DNA of 64,000 bases from Xanthomonas theicola (GCF_014236795.1 NZ_CP049017.1:4070001-4134000); one strand, 5' to 3'. Shown: positions 35,636 to 44,992, counted from the first letter of the stretch. Notes: generated by a model from the sequence alone, not told the origin. Numbers and translations are program-made.

Positions 35636-36103
35636 CTCGAACGCATCGCCGAACTGCGGATGCGCCTGCCACAGCGCACCCAGGCTGCGCCCGCTGACCG
35701 GGTCGACGAAACCGGCGGCGATGTCGGCCAGCGGCTTGAGCACGAACGCGTGGCGCAGTTCGGGGCGCGGGATGCGCAGGTGGCCCGGACCCTCGACGAT
35801 GCGATCACCGTAGAACACCACGTCGATGTCCAGGGTCCGGTCGCTGAAGCGCGGGCCGCCGCGGTCGCGCCCATGCGCGTCTTCCAACACATGCAGCCAG
35901 GCATCCAGCGGCTCCAGCTCCCAGTCGGTCTGCAGCGATACCGCATTGTTCAGGAACGGTGGACCGTCGAATCCGACCGCCGGGGTGCGGTAGGCCGGGG
36001 ACACCGCAATCCGGCCAAAACGCTGTCGCAGCGCACCTATCGCGGCGTGCAGGTGATGTCGCGGACGTTGATTGCTGCCCAGGCTGAGGAGCACGGTGGT
36101 CAT
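35582..36103 (-). CDS. folK: 6-hydroxymethyl-7,8-dihydropterin pyrophosphokinase (HPPK)
   Basis: A 173-residue HPPK that transfers pyrophosphate from ATP to the pterin in folate synthesis. The motifs are LSLGSNQRPRHHLHAAI at the start, PFLNNAVSLQTDW, and the ATP-binding GPRFSDRTLDIDVVFYGD with RPELRHAFVL. The start MTTVLLSLGSN is at 36103. The normal C-terminus is extended by about eight residues read from an intergenic repeat. It is convergent with the pteridine reductase. Confidence 0.92.
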   Translation of the reverse strand: MTTVLLSLGSNQRPRHHLHAAIGALRQRFGRIAVSPAYRTPAVGFDGPPFLNNAVSLQTDWELEPLDAWLHVLEDAHGRDRGGPRFSDRTLDIDVVFYGDRIVEGPGHLRIPRPELRHAFVLKPLADIAAGFVDPVSGRSLGALWQAHPQFGDAFEVVELDEAGTRDWGLGTR

Positions 36104-36199
36104 GGGATATTCGCGCATGCCGCGGCCGCGGCCGTCAACGGGTAGCCAAGCCCGCCGCCGCGCGCATAGAATCGAAACGCACTGGTTTCCGGCAGCGAC

Positions 36200-37039
36200 A
36201 TGACTTATTGCGTAGGCATCGAAGTGGACGAAGGCCTGGTCTTCGCCGCAGACACGCGCACCAACGCCTCGCTGGACGACGTCCGCGTGCATCGCAAGCT
36301 GCAGGTGTTCGAGTATTCGGGACAGGCGGTGTTCGTGCTGATGTCGGCCGGCAACCTGGCCACCACTCAACTGGCGATCGCCAGGCTGCAGCGCGATGCG
36401 GACGATCCGGATGCGCCGCGCAGCCTGCGCTCGTTCCGGCACCTGTTCGAGGTCGCCGAGTATGTCGGCGAGGTCCTGGTGTCCAGCCAGGTCAAGCTGT
36501 CGGCGCAGTCCCAGCACAGCGGCGTCAGCGTGCAGTCCACGCTGATCCTGGGCGGGCAGATCGCCGGCGAGCGGCCCGGGCTGTACATGATCTACCCGCT
36601 GGGCAACGCCATCGCCACCTCGCCGGAGACGCCGTACCTGCAGATCGGCGAATCCAAGTACGGCAAGCCGATCCTGGACCGCATCATCCGCCCGGAGATG
36701 CAGCTGGAGGACGCCGCGCGCACCGCGCTGGTATCGCTGGACTCCACCATCCGCTCCAACCTGTCGGTGGGCATGCCGATCGATCTTGCCCTGATCCGCC
36801 GCAACGATCTGCGTGCGACCGAGCGCCTGCGCCTGGAAGCCGACACGCCGCTGTACTCGGAAATCCACGACACTTGGTCGCGCAAGCTGGAGAACGCGGT
36901 GCGCACCCTGCCGCGTTTCTCGTGGGAACCGGCGCTGACCGGCGAAAGCGAAACCGACAACCGTGGTGCCCTGCCGCCGTTGCCGCCGCGCCGCGTGCCG
37001 GCGCGGCGCGACCCGGAAGACCAGTCGTCGCAGCAGTGA
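36200..37039 (+). CDS. Anbu-type proteasome-like peptidase
   Basis: A 279-residue Ntn-hydrolase. Removal of Met1 would expose Thr2 as the nucleophile (MTYCVGIEVDEGLVFAADTR). Other conserved parts are VFVLMSAGNLATTQLAI, STLILGGQIAGERPGLYMIY and SKYGKPILDRIIRP. This is the Anbu (ancestral beta subunit) family, which forms open-ring oligomers. Anbu is often next to genes for a transglutaminase-like protein, alpha-E and an ATP-grasp ligase; none is present here, the right neighbour being IS debris. The proline- and arginine-rich C-terminal tail is unusual but intact. Confidence 0.87.
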   Translation: MTYCVGIEVDEGLVFAADTRTNASLDDVRVHRKLQVFEYSGQAVFVLMSAGNLATTQLAIARLQRDADDPDAPRSLRSFRHLFEVAEYVGEVLVSSQVKLSAQSQHSGVSVQSTLILGGQIAGERPGLYMIYPLGNAIATSPETPYLQIGESKYGKPILDRIIRPEMQLEDAARTALVSLDSTIRSNLSVGMPIDLALIRRNDLRATERLRLEADTPLYSEIHDTWSRKLENAVRTLPRFSWEPALTGESETDNRGALPPLPPRRVPARRDPEDQSSQQ

Positions 37040-37129
37040 GGCCAGGAATCGGGATCGGCTTGCGCGGCGGTTGATTGCTGCGCAGGCGGCCGTGCCCGAC
37101 CGATAGCCTGCCTATTGGGATCGTGTTTC

Positions 37130-37494
37130 CACCACCTTCTGCCGGCGTCTGGCATCGCCTGCATCAGGTCCTGTTGGCCGAACTGCGCCGGGCCGACACG
37201 CTGGACCTGAGCCGAGCCAGCCTGGATGCGGCCGCAATCCGTGGGGCAGACGATGCTAGACGCCAGCGCCCTGCCAGTGGTGCAAACGCCGCCAGCAGGT
37301 CATGCCGTTGCATAACCCAGTTCCTGCGGCAGATCCTCCCAGGGGATGCCGGTGCGCAGGACATAGACAATGCCGTTGAGGGCGCTAGGGTCGTCCATGC
37401 GCGGTCTGCCTCCCTTGGGCGAAGCTGGCACTTCCGGGATCAAGGGTTGCAGGCGCTTCCACAGCGCTGCGCTGATTTCCTTGCGATGCGCCAT
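37130..37494 (-). pseudogene. IS5-family transposase remnant with internal inversion
   Basis: From ATG 37494 the minus strand reads KEISAALWKRLQPLIPEVPA, RMDDPSALNGIVYVLRTG, IPWEDLPQELGYA and MTCWRRLHHWQGAGV. The part that should follow, VWHRLHQVLLAELRRADTLD and LSRASLDAAAIRG, is found on the opposite strand at about 37144-37245. GGCGTCTGGCATCG and CGATGCTAGACGCC border the inverted piece. The remainder of the transposase is absent. Confidence 0.75.
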
Positions 37495-37525
37495 GCACCG
37501 GACTGCGAGGGCTCAACCGCCGAGT

Positions 37526-37951
37526 TCAAGGGCTTTTGTCAGCCGCTCTAAAATCGGTGTGCGCGTCGAACCACAGCAGGCAGAGATCCTGCTCGCGTTG
37601 CAGCGCCGATACCTGCGCATACGTCAGCGAGTGATCTCCACCCGGCAGCAGCGGACACAGGCCTTGCCCACGAATGTCGGCGGTGACGCCGGAGACGCGC
37701 GCCATGTAGGCGGCAGGATCGGCGGCGCCGCTGCGCTCGACATCGCCCCAGTCGTATCCGCGCAAACGGGGTGGCTGCAAGCGCTGGCTGGCGTAGCGGA
37801 CGGCTGCCGGACCGAGAGCGGCGCCGCGCGAAACGACATTGCCATGATCCGAAGGCGCACCGATGACGCACGGACGGCCTTTGTCGGAAGGCGCATCGGG
37901 CCTGCGAGGCCAACCGTACAGCCCGCCGTCTTCATGCTGCCGGGTCAGCAT
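37526..37951 (-). pseudogene. Ureohydrolase (arginase/agmatinase family), 3'-truncated
   Basis: The first 140 codons of a ureohydrolase remain: GRPCVIGAPSDHGNVVSRGA, GPAAVRYASQRL, PLLPGGDHSLTYAQVSAL and CLLWFDAHTDF. GGDHS and DAHTD carry the first manganese ligands. Downstream it is cut off about 30 bases before the IS5 remnant. Its start codon overlaps the end of another ureohydrolase fragment by 20 bases, so two ureohydrolase genes once lay in tandem. Confidence 0.7.
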
Positions 37952-38350
37952 CGCTCTTGCCCGGGATGTGGGCCGCGCTCATTGCGATCAATGCAAGGTG
38001 ACAGGCCATCGCGGTCTTCAGTTCAGATGCCCCGGACTCGACCAGATCGATGGCGACGATCCGGTGCGCCGCGCCAAGCGCGACGATCAGCGTTTTCAGT
38101 TCGTGCAAAGCCAGCCCGTGGACGGGCCGGCAAGCTCCCGGCTTGGCATAGCCTGGCATCGGCACGCTGAGGTCCACGGACAAATAGACCGCCAGCCCCT
38201 TGCCCCAGTCGCCCACAATCGCGTCGGCGGGTCTCTTGCCAAGCGCGGCGGCACCGTATCGCAACAGACCCTGGCTCGCGTCGGTTCCGCCGCGCGCCTG
38301 GCCCAGTTCGCCCAGGGCAATGAAGCGCTCCACGCCGCGCATGCGGGGAC
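37932..38350 (-). pseudogene. Ureohydrolase-like protein, 5'-truncated
   Basis: On the minus strand this C-terminal piece reads YGAAALGKRPADAIVGDWG, LAVYLSVDLSVPMPGYAKPG and ALHELKTLIVALGAAHRIVA, then IDLVESGASELKTAMACHLA. VYLSVDLSV corresponds to the second metal-binding region of ureohydrolases, although the usual aspartate is serine-flanked and changed. The N-terminal half with GGDHS is lacking. It ends at 37932, overlapping the start of the next fragment. Confidence 0.6.
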
Positions 38351-38428
38351 ACCGGCTCCATCCAGCGAGCCGTGGCCGGGTGGCGCAAGCGCGCGGCCCT
38401 CCCCGGCCGGGGAGGGATGCCGCGCCGC

Positions 38429-41400
38429 TCAGTCGCCCAGGGTCAGCAGCGAGGCATTGCCGCCGGCCGCGGTGGTGTTGACGGTGACCACCTTCTCGGT
38501 GGCGAAGCGCAGCAGGTAGTGCGGGCCGCCGGCCTTGGGGCCGGTGCCGGACAGGCCCTGGCCGCCGAACGGCTGCACCCCGACCACCGCGCCGATCTGG
38601 TTGCGGTTGACGTAGACGTTGCCGACCTGCACGCGCGCGGCGATGCGCTCGATGGTCTCGTCGATGCGCGAATGCACGCCCAGGGTCAGGCCGTAGCCGG
38701 TGGCGTTGATCTGCTCGATCACCGCGTCGAGCTGGTCGGCCTTCCAGCGGATCACGTGCAGCACCGGGCCGAACACCTCGCGCTGCAGCTGCGCCAGCGA
38801 CTGCAGTTCGTAGGCGCGCGGCGCGAAGAAGCTGCCGTGCGCGGTGCCGTCGTCGCTGGCCGCCACCGCGATCAGGCGCGCTTCGCGGTCCATGCGCGCG
38901 GCGTGGTCGTCGAGGATCTGCAGCGCGTCGGCATCGATCACCGGGCCGACGTCGGTGGACAGCAGGCCCGGGTCGCCGATCTTCAGCTCGGCCATCGCGC
39001 CGGCGAGCATGGTCATCACCTTGTCGGCGATGTCGTCCTGCACGAACAGCACGCGCGCGGCCGAGCAGCGCTGGCCGGCGGAGATGAAGGCGCTGGCGAT
39101 CGCGTCCTTGACCACCGCCTCGGGCAGCGACGAGGAGTCGGCGATGAACGGGTTCTGGCCGCCGGTCTCGGCGATCAGCACGCCGATCGCGGCATCGCGC
39201 GCGGCCAGCGCGCGGTTGATCGCGCGCGCGGTCTCGGTGGAGCCGGTGAAGGCGACGCCGGCCACGCGCGCATCGCCGGTCAGCGCCGCGCCGACGGTGG
39301 CGCCGTCGCCGGGCAGGAACTGCACCGCCGCCTGCGGCACGCCGGCCTCGTGCAGCAGCTTCACCGCGGCATGGCCGACCAGGTTGGTCTGCTCGGCCGG
39401 CTTGGCGATGACGCTGTTGCCGGCGGCCAGCGCCGCGGCGACCTGGCCGAGGAAGATCGCCAGCGGGAAGTTCCACGGGCTGATGCACACGAACACGCCG
39501 CGGCCGTGCAACTGCAGTTCGTTGGATTCGCCGGTGGGCCCGGGCAGGCGCTCGGGCGCGCCGAACTGGGCGCGCGCCTGGCCGGCGTAGTAGCGCAGGA
39601 AATCCACCGCCTCGCGCACTTCGGCCACGCCGTCGGGCAGGGTCTTGCCGGCTTCCTTGACGCACAGCGCGATGAACTCGGGCATGCGCGCTTCCAGCAG
39701 GTCGGCGGCGTGCTCGAGGATGGTGGCGCGGCTGGCGGCCGGGGTGCGGTTCCAGCCCGGCTGCGCGGCCACCGCGTTGGCCAGCGCCTTCTCCACGGTG
39801 GCGGCGTCGGCCGGCTGCCAGCGGCCCACCACCTGGCGGCGGTCGGCGGGGTTGGTCACCGGCAGCGCTTCGCCGGCGATCACCGCGCCCGGCACCAGCG
39901 GCGCGGCCTGCCAGGGCTTGATCGCGGCGTTGAGCTGGTCGGCCAGCGCGCGCAGGTCGTTGTCGTTGGCGAGGTTGGCGCCCATGGAATTCTTCCTGTT
40001 CTGGTTCTGGCTGCGCAGCAGGTCGGCCGGCAGCGGGATCTTCGGATGCGGGATGGAGGCGAACGCGGACACGGCTTCGACCGGGTCGCGGATCAGGTCC
40101 TCGATGGCCACGTCCTCGTCGGTGATGCGGTTGACGAAGCTGGAGTTGGCGCCGTTCTCGAGCAGGCGCCGCACCAGGTACGGCAGCAGGTCCTCGTGCG
40201 AGCCGACCGGCGCGTACACGCGGCACGGCACGCCCAGGCGGTCGGCGGGAATCACCTCGGCGTAGAGGTCGTCGCCCATGCCGTGCAGCTTCTGGTGTTC
40301 GTAGTCCTTGCTGCCGGCGATGGCGCGCACCGCGGCGATGGTCTGCGCGTTGTGGGTGGCGAACATCGGGTACAGCGCGTCGCTGTGCGCGAACATGCGC
40401 TTGGCGCAGGCCAGGTAGGACACGTCGGTGTTCTGCTTGCGGGTGAACACAGGGTAGCCCGGATGGCCATCGACCTGCGCGCGCTTGATCTCCGCGTCCC
40501 AGTACGCGCCCTTGACCAGGCGCACCGGGATGCGGCGGCCGACGCGGCGCGCCAGGTCGGCGAGGAAGTCGATCGTGTACGGGGTGCGCTTCTGGTACGC
40601 CTGCACCGCCAGGCCGTAGCCTTCCCAGCCGTCCAGCGACGGATCGCAGAAGGTGGCCTCGATGATGTCCAGCGACAGTTCCAGGCGGTCGGCCTCTTCG
40701 GCGTCCACCGTGTAGCCGATGCCGTAGGACCTGGCCAGCTGCGCCAGTTCCAGCACGCCCGGCACCAGTTCGGCCATCACCCGCGCGCGCTTGGCGTGCT
40801 CGTAGCGCGGGTACAGCGCCGACAGCTTGATCGAGATGCTGGGCGCGGCGAACACGTCGCTGCCGGTGTACGAGCCGTTGGGGCCGCTGCGCCCGATCGC
40901 GTGGATCGCCTGGCGGTAGGCGTCGAGGTAGCGGTGCGCGTCCTTCATGGTCAGCGCGCCTTCGCCGAGCATGTCGAACGAATAGCGGTAATGCGCGTTG
41001 TCGCCCTTCTTCGAGCGCGACAGCGCCTCGCCGATGGTGCGGCCCATGACGAACTGGTGGCCCATGATCTTCATCGCCTGGCGCACCGCCAGGCGGATCA
41101 CCGGCTCGCCGACGCGGCCGATCAGGCGCTTGAACGCGCCGGCCACGTCGGCGCGGGTCAGGTCGTTGATCTGCACCAGCTTGCCGGTGAGCATCAGGCC
41201 CCAGGTGGAGGCGTTGACCAGCACCGAGTCGCTCTCGCCCATGTGCTTCTTCCAGTCCGCGTCGCCGAGCTTGTCGCGGATCAGCTTGTCGGCGGTTTCC
41301 TGGTCGGGAATGCGCAGCAGCGCTTCGGCCACGCACATCAGCAGCACGCCTTCCTCGCTGCCCAGGTCGTACTGGCGCATGAAGGCCTCGATCGCGCCCT

Positions 41401-41650
41401 GGTCCTGGGCGCGGGCGCGCACCCGGGTGACCAGGTCGGCGGCCAGCGCCTGCACCTTGGCCTGGTCGGCGGCGGGCAGGCGCGCCTGCTCGAGCAGTTC
41501 GCGCACGTGTTCGGCCTCGTCCTTCAGCCACGCGGCGGTGATCGCGGCGCGCAGCGCGTTGGAGGCGGGGGGCAGTTCGGGGGCAAGCAGCGGCGAGGGA
41601 GACGCGGACGGCATCGCCGGTGAGGAACCGGCGCCAGACAAAGCGTTCAT
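38429..41650 (-). CDS. putA: Bifunctional proline dehydrogenase / P5C dehydrogenase
   Basis: A 1073-residue enzyme that oxidises proline to glutamate in two channelled steps. The proline dehydrogenase barrel includes SIKLSALYPRYEHAKR, RLVKGAYWDAEIKRAQ and MFATHNAQTIAAVR. The aldehyde dehydrogenase half includes ISPWNFPLAIFLGQVAAAL, FTGSTETARAINR, the ETGGQNPFIAD block and the catalytic cysteine in SAGQRCSAARVLFV. No ribbon-helix-helix DNA-binding domain is seen at the N-terminus, and there is no long C-terminal extension, so it is probably an enzyme without repressor function. It stands alone on its strand. Confidence 0.94.
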   Translation of the reverse strand: MNALSGAGSSPAMPSASPSPLLAPELPPASNALRAAITAAWLKDEAEHVRELLEQARLPAADQAKVQALAADLVTRVRARAQDQGAIEAFMRQYDLGSEEGVLLMCVAEALLRIPDQETADKLIRDKLGDADWKKHMGESDSVLVNASTWGLMLTGKLVQINDLTRADVAGAFKRLIGRVGEPVIRLAVRQAMKIMGHQFVMGRTIGEALSRSKKGDNAHYRYSFDMLGEGALTMKDAHRYLDAYRQAIHAIGRSGPNGSYTGSDVFAAPSISIKLSALYPRYEHAKRARVMAELVPGVLELAQLARSYGIGYTVDAEEADRLELSLDIIEATFCDPSLDGWEGYGLAVQAYQKRTPYTIDFLADLARRVGRRIPVRLVKGAYWDAEIKRAQVDGHPGYPVFTRKQNTDVSYLACAKRMFAHSDALYPMFATHNAQTIAAVRAIAGSKDYEHQKLHGMGDDLYAEVIPADRLGVPCRVYAPVGSHEDLLPYLVRRLLENGANSSFVNRITDEDVAIEDLIRDPVEAVSAFASIPHPKIPLPADLLRSQNQNRKNSMGANLANDNDLRALADQLNAAIKPWQAAPLVPGAVIAGEALPVTNPADRRQVVGRWQPADAATVEKALANAVAAQPGWNRTPAASRATILEHAADLLEARMPEFIALCVKEAGKTLPDGVAEVREAVDFLRYYAGQARAQFGAPERLPGPTGESNELQLHGRGVFVCISPWNFPLAIFLGQVAAALAAGNSVIAKPAEQTNLVGHAAVKLLHEAGVPQAAVQFLPGDGATVGAALTGDARVAGVAFTGSTETARAINRALAARDAAIGVLIAETGGQNPFIADSSSLPEAVVKDAIASAFISAGQRCSAARVLFVQDDIADKVMTMLAGAMAELKIGDPGLLSTDVGPVIDADALQILDDHAARMDREARLIAVAASDDGTAHGSFFAPRAYELQSLAQLQREVFGPVLHVIRWKADQLDAVIEQINATGYGLTLGVHSRIDETIERIAARVQVGNVYVNRNQIGAVVGVQPFGGQGLSGTGPKAGGPHYLLRFATEKVVTVNTTAAGGNASLLTLGD

Positions 41651-41888
41651 GCAGGGAGGACCAGGAAAGGTGAGCGCATTTTATGTCAGCGCCCGCTCGC
41701 GCAGCGCGGCGGCGACGCGTCCGCTGGCGCACGCCGCGCAGGGATGCCTGAACGCCCGCGGCGAGAATCTGGTTGCAATGCAGCATTTTTTATGATGAAC
41801 CCGCGCTTGCCGGCGCGCAGGCGCGGGGCTACCATCGAATCGTTGCTCGCGGCTCGCACAGCGCGGCGGCTCGGAAGCGCGGTTCGAC

Positions 41889-42365
41889 ATGATCGAAATG
41901 TGTCCGTTTTCTGCGGAGGGAGCGGGGACGCAGCTGCGGCTGCGGCCGCCGCGGGCGCTCAGTGCCCGGCAATTCGTGATGTTGTTCGCGGCGCTGGCCG
42001 GGGCGATGTGGGCAGTGGCGGTGTTGGGGTGGTTCGCCGGCAACGTGTTCGCGCCTGTGTTCGCCTTGTTGCACAGCGTCGTGGTGGCGCTCGCGCTGCG
42101 CTGGTCATGGCGCAGCGGCGATCGCGAAGAGGACATCCGGGTGGGTCCGGGCTGCGTGGAAGTGACCCGCACGAATGCAGGAACGCCGGCGTTCCGCGCC
42201 CACCCGCATTGGGTGCGGTTGCGGATCGAAGGCGACGACAGGGTGGTGCTGGCGTGCAGCGGCAAGCAGGTCCGGGTCGGCGAGTTCCTTGGCCCGGACG
42301 AGCGCCGCGCGCTGGCGCAAACCCTGGAAGGCTTGCTGGCGGCCGCGACCGGCCGCAACCGATGA
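41889..42365 (+). CDS. DUF2244 membrane protein upstream of cytochrome oxidase operon
   Basis: A 158-residue protein with a double membrane hairpin (FVMLFAALAGAMWAVAVLGWF and VFALLHSVVVALALRWSW) and a soluble C-terminal domain with RVGPGCVEVTRT, HWVRLRIEG and EFLGPDERRALAQTL. This is the DUF2244 pattern, a family usually found next to cytochrome c oxidase genes. It ends 20 bases before ctaC and is probably co-transcribed with it. Molecular function unknown. Confidence 0.85.
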   Translation: MIEMCPFSAEGAGTQLRLRPPRALSARQFVMLFAALAGAMWAVAVLGWFAGNVFAPVFALLHSVVVALALRWSWRSGDREEDIRVGPGCVEVTRTNAGTPAFRAHPHWVRLRIEGDDRVVLACSGKQVRVGEFLGPDERRALAQTLEGLLAAATGRNR

Positions 42366-42385
42366 CGCTCCAAGGGGTCTAGGCA

Positions 42386-43351
42386 ATGAAGCAATGCGGC
42401 GGATGGAAGCAACAGGCGGTCAGGGGCGGGACGGCATTGGCGGCGGCGCTGGCCGCACCGATGGCGTGGGCACAATCGGCCGATCCGAAACCCTGGCAGT
42501 TGAACATGGGCCGCGGCGTCACCCAGAGCGCGCGCAACGCCTACGATTCGAACATGCTGTCGCTGTGGATCTGCGCGGTCATCGGCGTGCTGGTGTTCGG
42601 CGCGATGGGCTATGCGATGTTCAAGTTCCGCAAGTCCAAGGGCGCGGTCGCGGCGCAGTTCAGCCACAACACCAAGGCCGAGGTGATCTGGACGGTGATC
42701 CCGGTGCTGATCCTGATCGCGATGGCCTGGCCGGCCACGGCCAAGCTGATCGCCATGTACGACACCCGCGACGCCGAACTGACGGTCAAGGTCACCGGCT
42801 ACCAGTGGATGTGGCGCTACGAATACCTGGGCGAGAACGTCTCCTTCACCAGCCGCCTGGCGCGCGACTCGGACCGCATGCGCCAGAGCGGCCAGGTGCC
42901 GACCCTGGAGCGCGATCCGCACTACCTGCTCGACGTGGACAACCGGCTGGTGCTGCCGGTGAACACCAAGGTGCGCTTCGTGATCACCTCCGACGACGTG
43001 ATCCACGCCTGGTGGGTGCCGGCGCTGGGCTGGAAGCAGGACGCCATCCCCGGCATCATCAACGAAGCCTGGACCGACATCGACACCCCTGGCGTGTACC
43101 GCGGCCAGTGCGCCGAGCTGTGCGGCAAGGACCACGGCTTCATGCCGATCGTGGTCGAGGCGGTGTCCAAGCAGGACTTCCAGAAATGGCTGGCGTCGCG
43201 CAAGCCGGCCGCGCCTGCCGCTGCCGCACCGGCCGCCGCGCCGGCGCCCGCGGATGCGCCTGCACCCGAGGCGACTGCGCCGGCCGCGCCGCCGCAGGCC
43301 GCGCTACCCCGTCTTCGTTCCGGCTCGCACCCGACCGTGCAAGCCGCCTGA
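42386..43351 (+). CDS. ctaC: Cytochrome c oxidase subunit II
   Basis: A 321-residue subunit that takes electrons from cytochrome c through its CuA centre. It has a signal peptide (ALAAALAAPMAWAQS), two membrane helices (LWICAVIGVLVFGAMGYAM and VIWTVIPVLILIAMAWPA), and a periplasmic cupredoxin domain. The CuA ligands are visible in CAELCGKDHGFM (Cys242, Cys246, His250, Met253), with the further histidine in DDVIHAWWVP. The C-terminus has an alanine/proline-rich tail of about 45 residues, longer than usual. First subunit gene of the operon. Confidence 0.95.
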   Translation: MKQCGGWKQQAVRGGTALAAALAAPMAWAQSADPKPWQLNMGRGVTQSARNAYDSNMLSLWICAVIGVLVFGAMGYAMFKFRKSKGAVAAQFSHNTKAEVIWTVIPVLILIAMAWPATAKLIAMYDTRDAELTVKVTGYQWMWRYEYLGENVSFTSRLARDSDRMRQSGQVPTLERDPHYLLDVDNRLVLPVNTKVRFVITSDDVIHAWWVPALGWKQDAIPGIINEAWTDIDTPGVYRGQCAELCGKDHGFMPIVVEAVSKQDFQKWLASRKPAAPAAAAPAAAPAPADAPAPEATAPAAPPQAALPRLRSGSHPTVQAA

Positions 43352-43381
43352 TCTCCTGCATTCCTTTTCGAGGTAGCCGCC

Positions 43382-44992
43382 ATGGCCCATTCCGCAGTCG
43401 ATCACCACGACGAGCACGGGCATCAGCAGAGCTTCGTGGAACGGTGGTTCTTCTCCACCAACCACAAGGACATCGGCACGCTGTACCTGCTTTTCAGCTT
43501 CACCATGTTCATCATCGGCGCGGCGATGAGCGTGGTGATCCGTGCGGAACTGGCGCAGCCGGGGCTGCAGTTCGTCAAGCCCGAGTTCTTCAACCAGATG
43601 ACCACCGTGCACGCGCTGGTGATGATCTTCGGCGGGGTGATGCCGGCCTTCGTCGGCCTGGCCAACTGGATGATCCCGCTGCAGATCGGCGCACCGGACA
43701 TGGCCCTGCCGCGGATGAACAACTGGTCGTTCTGGCTGTTGCCGGTGGCCTTCACCCTGTTGTTGCTGACCCTGTTCCTGCCCGGCGGCGCGCCGGCCAG
43801 CGGCTGGACCCTGTACCCGCCGCTGTCGCTGCAGGGCGGCTACAACGTGGCCTTCAGCGTGTTCGCGATCCACGTCGCCGGCATCAGTTCGATCATGGGC
43901 GCGATCAACATCATCGCCACCGTGCTGAACATGCGCGCACCCGGCATCGACCTGCTGAAGATGCCGATCTTCTGCTGGGCGTGGCTGATCACCGCGTTCC
44001 TGCTGATCGCGGTGATGCCGGTGCTGGCCGGCGCGGTGACCATGCTGCTGACCGACAAGTTCTTCGGCACCAGCTTCTTCAACGCCGCCGGCGGCGGCGA
44101 CCCGGTGATGTACCAGCACATCTTCTGGTTCTTCGGCCATCCCGAGGTCTACATCATGATCCTGCCGGCGTTCGGCGTGGTCAGCGAGATCATTCCGACC
44201 TTCAGCCGCAAGCCGCTGTTCGGCTACCAGGCGATGGTGTACGCGATCGCGGCGATCGCGTTCCTGAGCTTCATCGTCTGGGCCCACCACATGTTCACCG
44301 TGGGCATGCCGCTGGGCGGCGAAATCTACTTCATGTTCGCCACGATGCTGATCTCCATCCCCACCGGGGTGAAGGTGTTCAACTGGGTCAGCACCATGTG
44401 GCAGGGTTCGTTGACCTTCGAGGCGCCGATGCTGTGGGCGGTGTCGTTCGTCATCCTGTTCACCATCGGCGGCTTCTCCGGGCTGATGCTGGCGATCGTG
44501 CCGGCCGATTTCCAGTACCACGATACCTATTTCGTGGTCGCGCACTTCCACTATGTGTTGGTCACCGGCGCGGTGTTCGGGCTGATCGCCGCGGTGTACT
44601 ACTGGTGGCCGAAGTGGAGCGGACGCATGTACAACGAGGCATGGGCCAAGTTCCACTTCTGGTGGACGATGCTGTTCGTCAACCTGCTGTTCTTCCCGCA
44701 GCACTTCCTCGGCCTGGCCGGCATGCCGCGGCGCATCCCCGACTACAACGTGGTGTTCGCCGACTGGAACCTGGTCAGCTCGATCGGCGCGTTCGGCATG
44801 TTCGTCACCCCGTTCCTGATGGCCGGCATCCTGCTGGCGTCGCTGCGCAGCGGCGCGCGCGCCGAGGCGCGGGCCTGGGAAGGCGCGCGCGGCCTGGAGT
44901 GGACCGTGCCGTCGCCGGCGCCGGCGCATACCTTCACCCTGCCGCCGGTGCTCAAGCCCGGCGACCTGGCCCACGACGACATCGGCCACTGA
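43382..44992 (+). CDS. ctaD: Cytochrome c oxidase subunit I
   Basis: The 536-residue catalytic subunit of aa3-type oxidase, with haem a, haem a3 and CuB. Signature parts are FFSTNHKDIGTLYLLFSF, VHALVMIFGGVMPAFVG, IFWFFGHPEVYIMILPAFG (CuB histidine and the crosslinked tyrosine), WAHHMFTVG (two CuB histidines) and VVAHFHYVLVTGAVFG (haem ligands). Twelve membrane helices are expected. Its stop overlaps the start of a 43-codon gene (TGATG). It lies 30 bases after ctaC. Confidence 0.97.
   Translation: MAHSAVDHHDEHGHQQSFVERWFFSTNHKDIGTLYLLFSFTMFIIGAAMSVVIRAELAQPGLQFVKPEFFNQMTTVHALVMIFGGVMPAFVGLANWMIPLQIGAPDMALPRMNNWSFWLLPVAFTLLLLTLFLPGGAPASGWTLYPPLSLQGGYNVAFSVFAIHVAGISSIMGAINIIATVLNMRAPGIDLLKMPIFCWAWLITAFLLIAVMPVLAGAVTMLLTDKFFGTSFFNAAGGGDPVMYQHIFWFFGHPEVYIMILPAFGVVSEIIPTFSRKPLFGYQAMVYAIAAIAFLSFIVWAHHMFTVGMPLGGEIYFMFATMLISIPTGVKVFNWVSTMWQGSLTFEAPMLWAVSFVILFTIGGFSGLMLAIVPADFQYHDTYFVVAHFHYVLVTGAVFGLIAAVYYWWPKWSGRMYNEAWAKFHFWWTMLFVNLLFFPQHFLGLAGMPRRIPDYNVVFADWNLVSSIGAFGMFVTPFLMAGILLASLRSGARAEARAWEGARGLEWTVPSPAPAHTFTLPPVLKPGDLAHDDIGH

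Noticed and set aside
38372..41623. Open frame of over 1000 codons antisense to putA
   Set aside because: Typical shadow frame in high-GC DNA; the minus strand encodes the complete, motif-bearing PutA.
43304..44989. Long antisense frame across ctaD
   Set aside because: Shadow of the conserved oxidase subunit I gene; no independent ribosome site or family content.
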